From contig JADJDT010000002.1 of the NCBI GenBank assembly GCA_016702545.1, positions 186,001 through 250,000 on the forward strand: 64,000 nt of DNA. The letters are read 5' to 3'. The stretch is from Pseudomonadota bacterium. GTDB taxonomy: Bacteria; Myxococcota_A; Polyangia; GCA-2747355. The notes under the pieces were generated by a model. The model had not been told where the DNA came from and did not search any database. It worked only from the letters and a program-made list of their open reading frames with translations. A program made the position numbers and the translations under genes. This document shows positions 24,054-31,260 of this stretch, piece by piece. Every line of letters starts with the position of its first letter. Within the stretch, counting starts at the first letter, position 1.

Positions 24054-25346
24054 CTAGCGCTGGCCCAAGATCCGTCGCAGGGGCGCGAGGGCGGCCTGGT
24101 TCGTTTCGGAGTCGGCGTTGGGGTCGGTGACGGCGCCGACGAGGGTGTGCCCGTCCTTGGCCGCGCGGCCGACTGCGGCGCTGAGTGCCTCGCGCATGGC
24201 GGCGGGGTCGGCGGCGTGGTCGAGGTGCGCGACCATCAGCTCCGCCATCAGGCGGCGCCAACGCTCACCGAGGGGATCGAGGTGCCCTGCGCCGCGCAGC
24301 AGCACCACCGCACGCGCGGCCCGGTGAGGGTCGTAGAGCCCACCCCTGTCGAACGCCGCCAGGGCGTGGCGCGGTGGGCAGAGGCCATCGTCTTCGCATA
24401 GCACCGTGAGCGTGGGCACCGGGATCGGCGCCTTCGGCCAGCGGTCTCCGCGCACGCGGTCAGCGAGATCCCCGAGGAGACCGTCGGGGATCGGGTGCAG
24501 GGCCTGCGCCAGCTCGAGCAATTCGGCGGCGCTGAATGCGTCGGTACCCGGCAAGGTGAGATGCAGCGGTCGCAGCAGCCAGTCGTAGCTGGCGCCGACG
24601 ACCGCGGTGCTGGTCTGCTGCATCCACCGCAGCGGCCACGCGGCGCGCCCTAGATGCGCCCAGGTCTGACTGAGCGAGGCGATGGCGCCCACGCCAGCAT
24701 TGAGCCAGCGCGCGCTGAGCGCCGGGTCGGCGCGCATGCCCCAACGCAGCCATGCATCGACGTGCGGATGGCTGCCATTGAAGGGAGGTACCAGCGCCGT
24801 GGCGCCGGCAAGGAAGGGGTCGCGCTCCGCGCCGACCGCATGCACCAGGCTGGCCCCGAGCGAAAGGCCGGCGAAGTGGACGGGCGTGTCGGCAGGCACG
24901 CCCAGCTCCGTTTCCAGGTTGTGGGCCACGTAGCCGACCATGGCGTGCGCCGCATCGACCACGTCGTCGTACCGGAGCGGTCGCGGCGCGTCGCGTGATG
25001 CGTCGTGCGACGACCCGAAGCCGAGCTTGTCGAAGGCGACGACGTACACACCTTCGTGCGCCAGCTCGCGGGCCAAGGGCCGCAGCAGGTCGGCCTGCGT
25101 CATCACGCCGGAGGCCGCGACGTAGACCCGATGCGCCGTCCGCCCCCGCGGGCCGACCACCCAATAGCGCATTTCGTAGGCGCCGCGTTGGCCCGTCACG
25201 TTGACCGTACGACGCTCGAACTCGACCGGTCGGGCCCAGGCCAGCGAGCCGAGCGCGAGCCACCCCAGCAGCACCAGCGCCCAGGGCGACCGGGTCCGCG
25301 CGCCGCCGCCGCACCACCACCGCAGGCGCCCCTGAGATCGCAGCAT
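24054..25346 (-). CDS. Exported alpha/beta hydrolase in the sterol operon
   Basis: A 430-residue protein with an N-terminal signal or anchor (SPWALVLLGWLALGSLAWA). The alpha/beta-hydrolase fold shows the oxyanion strand VYVAASGVMTQADLL, VVAFDKLGFGSS, the nucleophile elbow FAGLSLGASLVHA (Ser in GLSLG), an acid candidate in TVLCEDDGLCPPRHA and the catalytic His in RGAGHLDPLGERW. It is the last gene of a three-gene run, 35 bases after cyp51 and in the same direction as the oxidosqualene cyclase. Export plus this context suggest an esterase or lipase acting on sterol or other lipid esters, but the substrate is inference. Confidence 0.85.
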   Translation of the reverse strand: MLRSQGRLRWWCGGGARTRSPWALVLLGWLALGSLAWARPVEFERRTVNVTGQRGAYEMRYWVVGPRGRTAHRVYVAASGVMTQADLLRPLARELAHEGVYVVAFDKLGFGSSHDASRDAPRPLRYDDVVDAAHAMVGYVAHNLETELGVPADTPVHFAGLSLGASLVHAVGAERDPFLAGATALVPPFNGSHPHVDAWLRWGMRADPALSARWLNAGVGAIASLSQTWAHLGRAAWPLRWMQQTSTAVVGASYDWLLRPLHLTLPGTDAFSAAELLELAQALHPIPDGLLGDLADRVRGDRWPKAPIPVPTLTVLCEDDGLCPPRHALAAFDRGGLYDPHRAARAVVLLRGAGHLDPLGERWRRLMAELMVAHLDHAADPAAMREALSAAVGRAAKDGHTLVGAVTDPNADSETNQAALAPLRRILGQR

Positions 25347-25381
25347 CGCCTCCTACCCCGTCCCCCAGCGCCCCCGCGCGA

Positions 25382-26803
25382 CTATCCCCCGCTGACCACC
25401 TCACTGAGCCGCCGCCGCCGGCGTCGGTAGTGCACGCGCGCGGGCGGGCGGGGCCCCACCACCAGGCCCGGCCCGTCGGGCGCGGGCTGCTGATCGAGCA
25501 GCTCGAGCTCGAGCTCGCGCAGCCAGATACTCCACACGGCCTTGACCTGCATCAGCGCGAAGTGCTTGCCGAGGCACGCATGACGGCCACCGCCCCAGGT
25601 GATCAGGCTGAAGGGCCGTTGATCCTCGTGGCGCGGCGGCGCGAAGCGCTCCGGATCGAAGCGCTCGGGATCGACGAAGGTGATCGGATCGTGGTGCGAG
25701 ACCGCGGGCGAAACCATCAGCAGCTGTCCCGCCGGCACGACGTACTGCTTGTAGGTGACGTCCTGCAGCACGTTGCGCATCAACAGCACCAGCGGCGGCC
25801 GCAGTCGACCGGCCTCGAGCACCACCCGCTCGAGCAGGGGCAAGCGCTGCAGCGAGTCGAAGCTGATCGCGCCGTCGTCCCCGTGCACGGCGAGCTGCTC
25901 CTCGAGCAGGGCCGGCAGGTGGTGCGCATGCTGCAGCAGCAGCACACCGGTCCAGGCGGCCAGCGCCGCGCTGGTGCGGTGGCCGGCGAAGAGGATCGTC
26001 AACAGCAGGCCGCTGATCTCGTCCGTCGTGAGCGCGCGCCCGTCCTGGTAGCGCGCGATCATCAGCGCTTGCAGGAAGTCCTCCTCCTCGACCCCGCGGG
26101 CGCGGCGCTCGGCGATCACCTGATCGATCAGCTCGACCATCCGTGCCCGCGCCTGATCGCGACGGCGGAAGAGCGGGATCGGCAGGTAGGGCGAGAAGAA
26201 CGCCAGCGGCGAGAGCGCGGCCTCCAGCTCGCGATAGAGCGCGCCGACCTCCGCGCTGAGGTGCTCGCGGAACTCGCGTCCGAGCAGGCAGTGGCTCGAG
26301 ATGAAGGTGGTCAACTCGGCACAGGCCTCGACCAGATCGACGACGCCCTCCTCGCCCCAGGTCGCGAGCTGCTGGTGCGTCTCGGCCGCCATTTGTGCGG
26401 CATAGCCTCGCAGCTGCTCCTCGCGCAGCGCCGGCATCAGGAAGCCGAGCTGCTCGCGCATCACCTCGGGCTCGGCGTCGTAGGCGATGCCGCGACCAAA
26501 GATCGGCACGGTCAGGCGGTAGACCTCGCGCGGGCTGAGCTGGCTGTCGGGCGCGCCGAAGAAGACCCCGTTGGCCTCCGGGCCAATCAGCACGGTCGCC
26601 GTGCGGCCCGCCAGCGAGAGGTTGAAGATCTCGCCGTGCTCGCGGAAGCCCCGCGTCAGCAGCTCGATCGGCTTGCGGCCAAACTCGACGACGTGGCCCA
26701 CGCCGGGCAGACCGCCGCTGACTTGGGGCGGCGTGCGGGCCCGCGGGGGCGGCAGCACCTGCCCCACGAGCCGCTGCGTCAGCGTCCTCAGGTTCTCGAG
26801 CAC
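25382..26803 (-). CDS. cyp51: CYP51-like sterol 14-alpha-demethylase (cytochrome P450)
   Basis: A 473-residue P450. CYP51-specific blocks are visible: VYRLTVPIFGRGIAYDAEPE in the B' region, the I helix FAGHRTSAALAAWTGVLLL (T277), EAGR of the K helix (E330-R333) followed by LRPPLVLLMR, the PERF region FDPERFAPPRHEDQRPFSL, and the haem loop WGGGRHACLGKHFALMQVK (C410). CYP51 removes the 14-alpha methyl group of lanosterol-type sterols using a redox partner, which is not encoded nearby. GTG 26803 overlaps the cyclase stop by 16 bases, so the two are translationally coupled and very likely act in one pathway. Confidence 0.93.
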   Translation of the reverse strand: MLENLRTLTQRLVGQVLPPPRARTPPQVSGGLPGVGHVVEFGRKPIELLTRGFREHGEIFNLSLAGRTATVLIGPEANGVFFGAPDSQLSPREVYRLTVPIFGRGIAYDAEPEVMREQLGFLMPALREEQLRGYAAQMAAETHQQLATWGEEGVVDLVEACAELTTFISSHCLLGREFREHLSAEVGALYRELEAALSPLAFFSPYLPIPLFRRRDQARARMVELIDQVIAERRARGVEEEDFLQALMIARYQDGRALTTDEISGLLLTILFAGHRTSAALAAWTGVLLLQHAHHLPALLEEQLAVHGDDGAISFDSLQRLPLLERVVLEAGRLRPPLVLLMRNVLQDVTYKQYVVPAGQLLMVSPAVSHHDPITFVDPERFDPERFAPPRHEDQRPFSLITWGGGRHACLGKHFALMQVKAVWSIWLRELELELLDQQPAPDGPGLVVGPRPPARVHYRRRRRRLSEVVSGG

Positions 26804-28851
26804 GGTTCGCCCCCCACGCCGCTGGTCGTACCGGCCGCCAGCCGCGCGTAGCGGCTCAGCGCCCAGAGCGGCATGATGTCACGGTAGTTGTCGTAGTGGA
26901 TCATGCAGGTCCGGTTGAAGACCCCGGAGATGGCCTCCTGGGGCCAAGCGCCGTCCTCGCCCTGGCGGGCCAGCAGCAGGGCGACGCCGCGCTCGGCGGC
27001 CGCGCGGTAGCTCGCCGACCGCGGCGATCCGTGCTCGGCGGCCGCGAGCAGCGCGAGCACCGCCCACGCCGTCTGCACCGCCTGCGTGCGCTGCTCCTCG
27101 ACCCAGCGCGCTTCGACGCAAGAGCGGTAGCTCTCGCCCCAACCACCATCGGCGCGCTGCTTGCCGAGCAGGAAGTCGCAGGCGCGCGTGATCGCGGGGC
27201 TGGCCGGCGACTCGCCTGCCGCCAGCAGGCCCTCCACGCCGAACCAGGTGCCGTAGGTGAAGCAGATGCCCCAGCCGCCGTACCAGCTTCCGTCGGCACG
27301 CTGGCGCCGCCCGATCCACTCGGCGCCGCGTGCCACGGCGCGCGTCAGCTCGGCCGCGCGATAGCCGGGCCGCTCGCGTCGATGCAGCACCAGCCCCTGC
27401 ACGCACGCGCTGGTGCACTCGACGTAGGAGTGGCCGACCATGATGTCGCCGAAGACCTCGGCCGGGTTGAGGCGCTCGAGCCAGGCCGGGCCGCGGGCGC
27501 GTTCGTATTCCGACCAACCACCGTCGGCGTTCTGCTGCTCGAGCAGGCGATCGACCGCCAGTCGCAGGCGGTCGTCGCCGATCGGCCGCTCGACCCAGCT
27601 GGCGCAGCGCAGCGCCACCTTGAGTCCCTCGCCGGTGCAGTCGCTGACCGTCCAGCCCTGCTCCGCGGTGGAGAAGGGCCACATCCCGGCCGTCGCGTCA
27701 CGGAAGTGCCGCTCGCGCTCGGGCACGTCCTGTCGCACCTGGTTGGCGTCGAGGAAGCGATAGGCGCGCTGCAAGACCTCGCGCAGGGGCCCCGGCTGCG
27801 CCGCGAGCCCGCTCTCCAGCAGCGCCTGCATCGCGAAGGCCGTGTCCCAGAGCTGGGAGCCGTTGTAGCCTTGCATCTTCATGCCGTCGGCGCCGTCCCA
27901 GAGGTAGTCGTCGAGCCGCTCGAGATGGCGCTGGAAGGCGGCCGAGGCCGGATCGGCCAGCCAGACCACGACGAGGTGCAGCGCCTTGCTCACCGGACCA
28001 ATCGTCAGGTAGCCGGTCGATTCGTCCTCGCGCCGGACCTGGTCGAGCACGAAGGCCAGCGCGCGCTGGCGCAGCAGCGACGAGGGGCGACGCTCGTGCA
28101 GGGCCAGCACGCGCTGCAGCCCGCGCAAAGCCGAGCTCGGCGCGCGGTAGAGGTCGCCGCTGGCGACCTGCTCGCGCAGCGCCGACCAATCGAGCGCGTC
28201 CCACGGGCGGGTGAAAAGCTCGTCGCGCAGCTCGGCGACGAGCTGCGTCGGCGGAGCGACGAAGCGTCGGCCGTAGAGGTAGCTCATCGGCAGGTAGACC
28301 GCGCGGGTGTGGCACCACAGGCGGCTCGGGTGCAAGGGCAACTGCCGCGGCAGCAGCCACAGCTCGGGAGGCACCGGCTGCACGCCCTCCCAGCGATAGA
28401 CGCCGAGCACGGCCAGCCAGAACTTGCCCCAGGAGGGCACGCCCTCCGCACCGCCGTGCGCGAGCAACCACGCCCGCGCCCGCCGCAGGCGCTCCTCGGT
28501 CCGCGGCACGCCGAGCAGGCGCAGCGCGACGTAATTGAGGGCCGTGCCGAAGACCGTCGCCGGCGAGGCGATGTGCAGGCCCCAGCCGCCCTCGTCCGTT
28601 TGCGTGTGCCACAGGTAAGCGGTGATACGCCGACGCCGGTGCTCGGAGAGCGGCGTGCCCGTGACGTAGAGCGCGATCAGCAGCCCCGGCAGCAGGAACA
28701 GCGGTCCGCCGTAGTCGCCCGGCCAGTGCCCATCGGCCGCCTGCCGCGCGGCGAGCGGCGCCACACCCCGGTGCAGCGCCGCGACCGCACGCTCGCCCAG
28801 CGTCGGGGCGGGCGGCTGGGGCGAAGACTCCGTTTCGCGGGCGATCAGCAT
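26788..28851 (-). CDS. Oxidosqualene cyclase (sterol cyclase)
   Basis: A 687-residue terpene cyclase with QW repeats (for example QNADGGWSEYE, RQRADGSWYGGWG, KQRADGGWGESY, RQGEDGAWPQE). The protonating motif is VSDCTGE (D404), the DCTAE type of oxidosqualene cyclases, not the DXDD of squalene-hopene cyclases. Other sterol-cyclase blocks are DGMKMQGYNGSQLWDTAFA, CHTRAVYLPMSYLYGRRF, ICFTYGTWFGVEG (C530) and NRTCMIHYDNYRDIMPLWAL. Product-steering residues are Y329, Q398 and V402, discussed under findings. The enzyme should convert (3S)-2,3-oxidosqualene to a tetracyclic sterol. No squalene monooxygenase gene is in the window. GAGGAG precedes ATG 28851. Confidence 0.95.
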   Translation of the reverse strand: MLIARETESSPQPPAPTLGERAVAALHRGVAPLAARQAADGHWPGDYGGPLFLLPGLLIALYVTGTPLSEHRRRRITAYLWHTQTDEGGWGLHIASPATVFGTALNYVALRLLGVPRTEERLRRARAWLLAHGGAEGVPSWGKFWLAVLGVYRWEGVQPVPPELWLLPRQLPLHPSRLWCHTRAVYLPMSYLYGRRFVAPPTQLVAELRDELFTRPWDALDWSALREQVASGDLYRAPSSALRGLQRVLALHERRPSSLLRQRALAFVLDQVRREDESTGYLTIGPVSKALHLVVVWLADPASAAFQRHLERLDDYLWDGADGMKMQGYNGSQLWDTAFAMQALLESGLAAQPGPLREVLQRAYRFLDANQVRQDVPERERHFRDATAGMWPFSTAEQGWTVSDCTGEGLKVALRCASWVERPIGDDRLRLAVDRLLEQQNADGGWSEYERARGPAWLERLNPAEVFGDIMVGHSYVECTSACVQGLVLHRRERPGYRAAELTRAVARGAEWIGRRQRADGSWYGGWGICFTYGTWFGVEGLLAAGESPASPAITRACDFLLGKQRADGGWGESYRSCVEARWVEEQRTQAVQTAWAVLALLAAAEHGSPRSASYRAAAERGVALLLARQGEDGAWPQEAISGVFNRTCMIHYDNYRDIMPLWALSRYARLAAGTTSGVGGEPCSRT

Positions 28852-29153
28852 CAGTCGCGCTCCTCGGCGCAGCGAATGGGCGGTACTCTAGCACCACCTT
28901 AGGCTAGGTTGGTGCAGTCGCCGCCGTGGCAGCAAGGAGACGCCGGTGGCGTGAAGCGGCGGTCACGGTGGTCGCCCTGGGGCCGCCGACGTGCAGTGGC
29001 GCTGGCGGCGGACAAGGCTTTGAATCCTTGAGGGTCGGAGGGCGCGACCCGAGCGTCGCGAACGCCGCGCCTGGGGCTCTGATGGCGCTGGCACGATGCG
29101 TGCTCGTGCGCTCGTCTTGCCGCGCTGCGTCGCGGCTACATGGGAGGTGGATC
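28852..29153. other. Divergent promoter region between the sterol operon and a lipoprotein gene
   Basis: This 302-base gap must hold promoters for both directions. On the minus strand GTGCTAGAGT (28894-28885) offers a -10 box TAGAGT 34 bases upstream of the cyclase ATG. The same ten bases precede the M16 gene at 13272. No convincing -35 is seen, and no gene or repeat is found. Confidence 0.35.
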
Positions 29154-29603
29154 ATGAAAGGTCGTATTGTCTCGCGCTCGGGCCTCTTGCCGGTGGCAGC
29201 TCTCGCCGCTCTGTTGGCTCTGGGGGCAACGGGCTGCATCGTCGAGGGAGATGGACCCTTCGACGGCGGACGCGACGCCCCCTACCTTGCCGATCTCGAG
29301 GTCAACTGGACCCTGCTCGGCTCCGACTCACCTTCACGCTGTGCCGACTACGGCATCGACCGCTGGATCATCCTGGCCAGCGGGCCCGAGGAGCGCGAGG
29401 TCGAGCTGAGCTGCGTGGGCGACGACTGGACCAGCGCCAACGACTTCTTCGGTCTCCCCGAGGGCACCTACGAGGTGGCCGTGACCGGGGTCGATCGCTT
29501 CGATCGCGCGGTGGTTGACACCGACCTGCGCACGCCGCTGGTCGACAACGGGCGCACGCTGGTGATCGATATCGACCTTCTCGAGGAGGACTTCCTGCCG
29601 TAG
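29154..29603 (+). CDS. Small lipoprotein of unknown function
   Basis: A 149-residue protein beginning MKGRIVSRSGLLPVAALAAL with lipobox GATGC, preceded by GGGAGG. The mature domain is a beta-rich sequence (YLADLEVNWTLLGSD, CADYGIDRWIILASGPEEREVELSC, GLPEGTYEVAVTGVDRFDRAVV, LVIDIDLLEEDFLP) resembling prealbumin/FN3-like small domains seen in myxobacterial lipoproteins. Two cysteines may form a disulfide. No family is recognised with certainty. Confidence 0.8.
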   Translation: MKGRIVSRSGLLPVAALAALLALGATGCIVEGDGPFDGGRDAPYLADLEVNWTLLGSDSPSRCADYGIDRWIILASGPEEREVELSCVGDDWTSANDFFGLPEGTYEVAVTGVDRFDRAVVDTDLRTPLVDNGRTLVIDIDLLEEDFLP

Positions 29604-29671
29604 ATTGCGCGGCAGCTCGGTCGGCCGTACGGGCCTCGACCCGCGCGGCTCCATCGTCGGGGGAGAGACAC

Positions 29672-30430
29672 GTGATCGCTCAAGCGCTCGTACTGCTGAT
29701 CTGCAATCTCGCCGGGCCTGGCACCGCGGACCAGGCCGCGCCGATCGTCGCCAAGTTTCTGCGGCACTTCGAGCAATCGGGCGGCTGGTCGGCCGAGACG
29801 CTGCGCGGGGTCTACGAGACCGAGGCCGCGGCCTGCGCGGCCAGCTATCGGCGCGACGCGCCCAAGCTGATCGTGGCCGACCTGCCGACCTACCTGGCGC
29901 AGCGGCGCGCCTGGGCCCTGCGCCCGCTGGCGCATCTCGGTGCGGCGAACGCCCAGCGCTACTACCTGCTGGTCCGCGCCGGTGGGCCGCGTACGGTGGC
30001 GGCGCTGGCCGGGCAGCCGATCGTCTCCGTCCTGACCGATGCCCGATTCGTCGCGCGCGTCGTGCTCGGCGGCAAGCTCCGCGAGCGGGAGCTCGCGTTG
30101 CGCCCGATCACGCGGCCCTTGCAGGGGCTGCGCGCCGTGGCCCGCGGCCAGGCCGCCGCGGCCTTGGTGGACGAAGCGACGTATCGGTACCTCGGTCAGC
30201 TCCAGCTCGACGCCACGCTCGAGTCGCTCCACGCCTCGCCGGCGTTGCCTGGACTGACCTTGCTGCTCAGCGGCAAGGACGCGGGGCAAGCGCTCGAGGG
30301 GCGCGTCCGCAAGGCGCTACCGGAGCTCTGTCGCGGCGCGGGGGCGGAGCTGTGCAAGACCTTCTCGGTGCCGGCCTTCGTCGCCGCCGCGCCGGCGGCG
30401 TTGCGCCGGATCGAGGCCACCTACCGCTGA
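29672..30430 (+). CDS. PhnD-like periplasmic substrate-binding domain protein
   Basis: A 252-residue protein resembling the phosphate/phosphite/phosphonate binding-protein family: YYLLVRAGGPRTVAALAGQPIVSVL, then GLRAVARGQAAAALVDEATYRYLGQL and LTLLLSGKDAG. It has a short hydrophobic N-terminus (MIAQALVLLICNLAG) that may act as a signal peptide. GTG 29672 follows GGGAGAGA. No ABC permease or ATPase gene is adjacent, so it is an orphan binding protein, possibly a sensor or a remnant of a larger system. The family assignment is moderate. Confidence 0.65.
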   Translation: MIAQALVLLICNLAGPGTADQAAPIVAKFLRHFEQSGGWSAETLRGVYETEAAACAASYRRDAPKLIVADLPTYLAQRRAWALRPLAHLGAANAQRYYLLVRAGGPRTVAALAGQPIVSVLTDARFVARVVLGGKLRERELALRPITRPLQGLRAVARGQAAAALVDEATYRYLGQLQLDATLESLHASPALPGLTLLLSGKDAGQALEGRVRKALPELCRGAGAELCKTFSVPAFVAAAPAALRRIEATYR

Positions 30431-30438
30431 CGCGCCGC

Positions 30439-31260
30439 CTACCGGTCGCGCCACACCGCGCGCAGGCGCCGGGCGGTGCCGGCCAGCGCGCGTCGCGGCA
30501 GGGCGCTCAACCAGCGTGAGCCGCGCGCCAGCGGCCCGAGGCGATAGCCGCCGCGCAGGGCCTTGCGCTCGCTCGCCGCGTGGTCGTAGCGCAACCGGCA
30601 GAAGGTCAACACCCCGCGCGCCGAGTCGAAGAGCGCCAGCTCGGCCCAGCGCTCGCCAACCACCTTGCGCGCAGCATCGAGCGCCCCGGGGTTGATGAAG
30701 TAGACCGCGTTCGGCGCCGCCGGCAGCATCACCTCGCCCAAGGCCGCCAGCTCGACCACCTGGCCACCGACGCTGCGATAGAGCGCCGCGCGGTGGGTGT
30801 GGCCGAAGAAGCAGATCGTCGTGCCGGGGTGCTCGCGCTCCAGCAGGCGGTGGTTGTCGCGCAGGTCGTCGTAGGTCCACAGGTAGCGCTGCACGTCGTC
30901 GACGCTGCCATGCGTGAGCAGCAGGCGCTGCTCGACGGCCTGGTGGGCGGGCAGGTCTCTGAGCCAGGCGCGGCTGGCGGCGTCGAGGGCGCGCCGGGTG
31001 CGGCGCAGCGCGTGCGCGGCGATCGACGAGCAGCGCTCGAGGCCCAGCGCGCCGACGGCGATGCGATCGTGGTTGCCGGCGATCGTCGCGATGCCGCGCT
31101 GCCGCAGCAGCGACACACAGGCATTCGGATCAGCGTTGTAGCCGACCACGTCGCCGAGGCAGAGCACGCGCTCGACGCCGCGGCGATCGAGGAACGCCAG
31201 CGCCGCCTGCAGCGCCTCCAGGTTGCCGTGCAGGTCGGCGATCACGCCGTAGTGCGCCAT
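30439..31260 (-). CDS. Calcineurin-like metallophosphoesterase
   Basis: A 273-residue phosphoesterase with the full metal-binding set: YGVIADLHGNLEAL (D-X-H), CLGDVVGYNADP (GD), TIAGNHDRIAV (GNHD), LLTHGSVDD and FFGHTHRAALY (GHTH). This resembles the YfcE/DUF2437-type group that hydrolyses small phosphodiesters or monoesters. The last ~60 residues are basic and extend the usual domain. The ATG at 31260 overlaps the end of the GNAT/ATP-grasp gene by 19 bases, so the two proteins are probably made together. Confidence 0.9.
   Translation of the reverse strand: MAHYGVIADLHGNLEALQAALAFLDRRGVERVLCLGDVVGYNADPNACVSLLRQRGIATIAGNHDRIAVGALGLERCSSIAAHALRRTRRALDAASRAWLRDLPAHQAVEQRLLLTHGSVDDVQRYLWTYDDLRDNHRLLEREHPGTTICFFGHTHRAALYRSVGGQVVELAALGEVMLPAAPNAVYFINPGALDAARKVVGERWAELALFDSARGVLTFCRLRYDHAASERKALRGGYRLGPLARGSRWLSALPRRALAGTARRLRAVWRDR

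Noticed and set aside
26788..28851. Squalene-hopene cyclase as the cyclase identity
   Set aside because: The protonation motif is VSDCTGE, not DXDD, and MQGYNGSQLWDT and NRTCMIHYDNYRD are sterol-cyclase blocks. The CYP51 neighbour agrees.
26896..28902. 668-codon plus-strand frame opposite the oxidosqualene cyclase
   Set aside because: Shadow of the cyclase gene, with His/Arg/Gln-rich low-information sequence. The same holds for the frame at 25430-26851 opposite cyp51.
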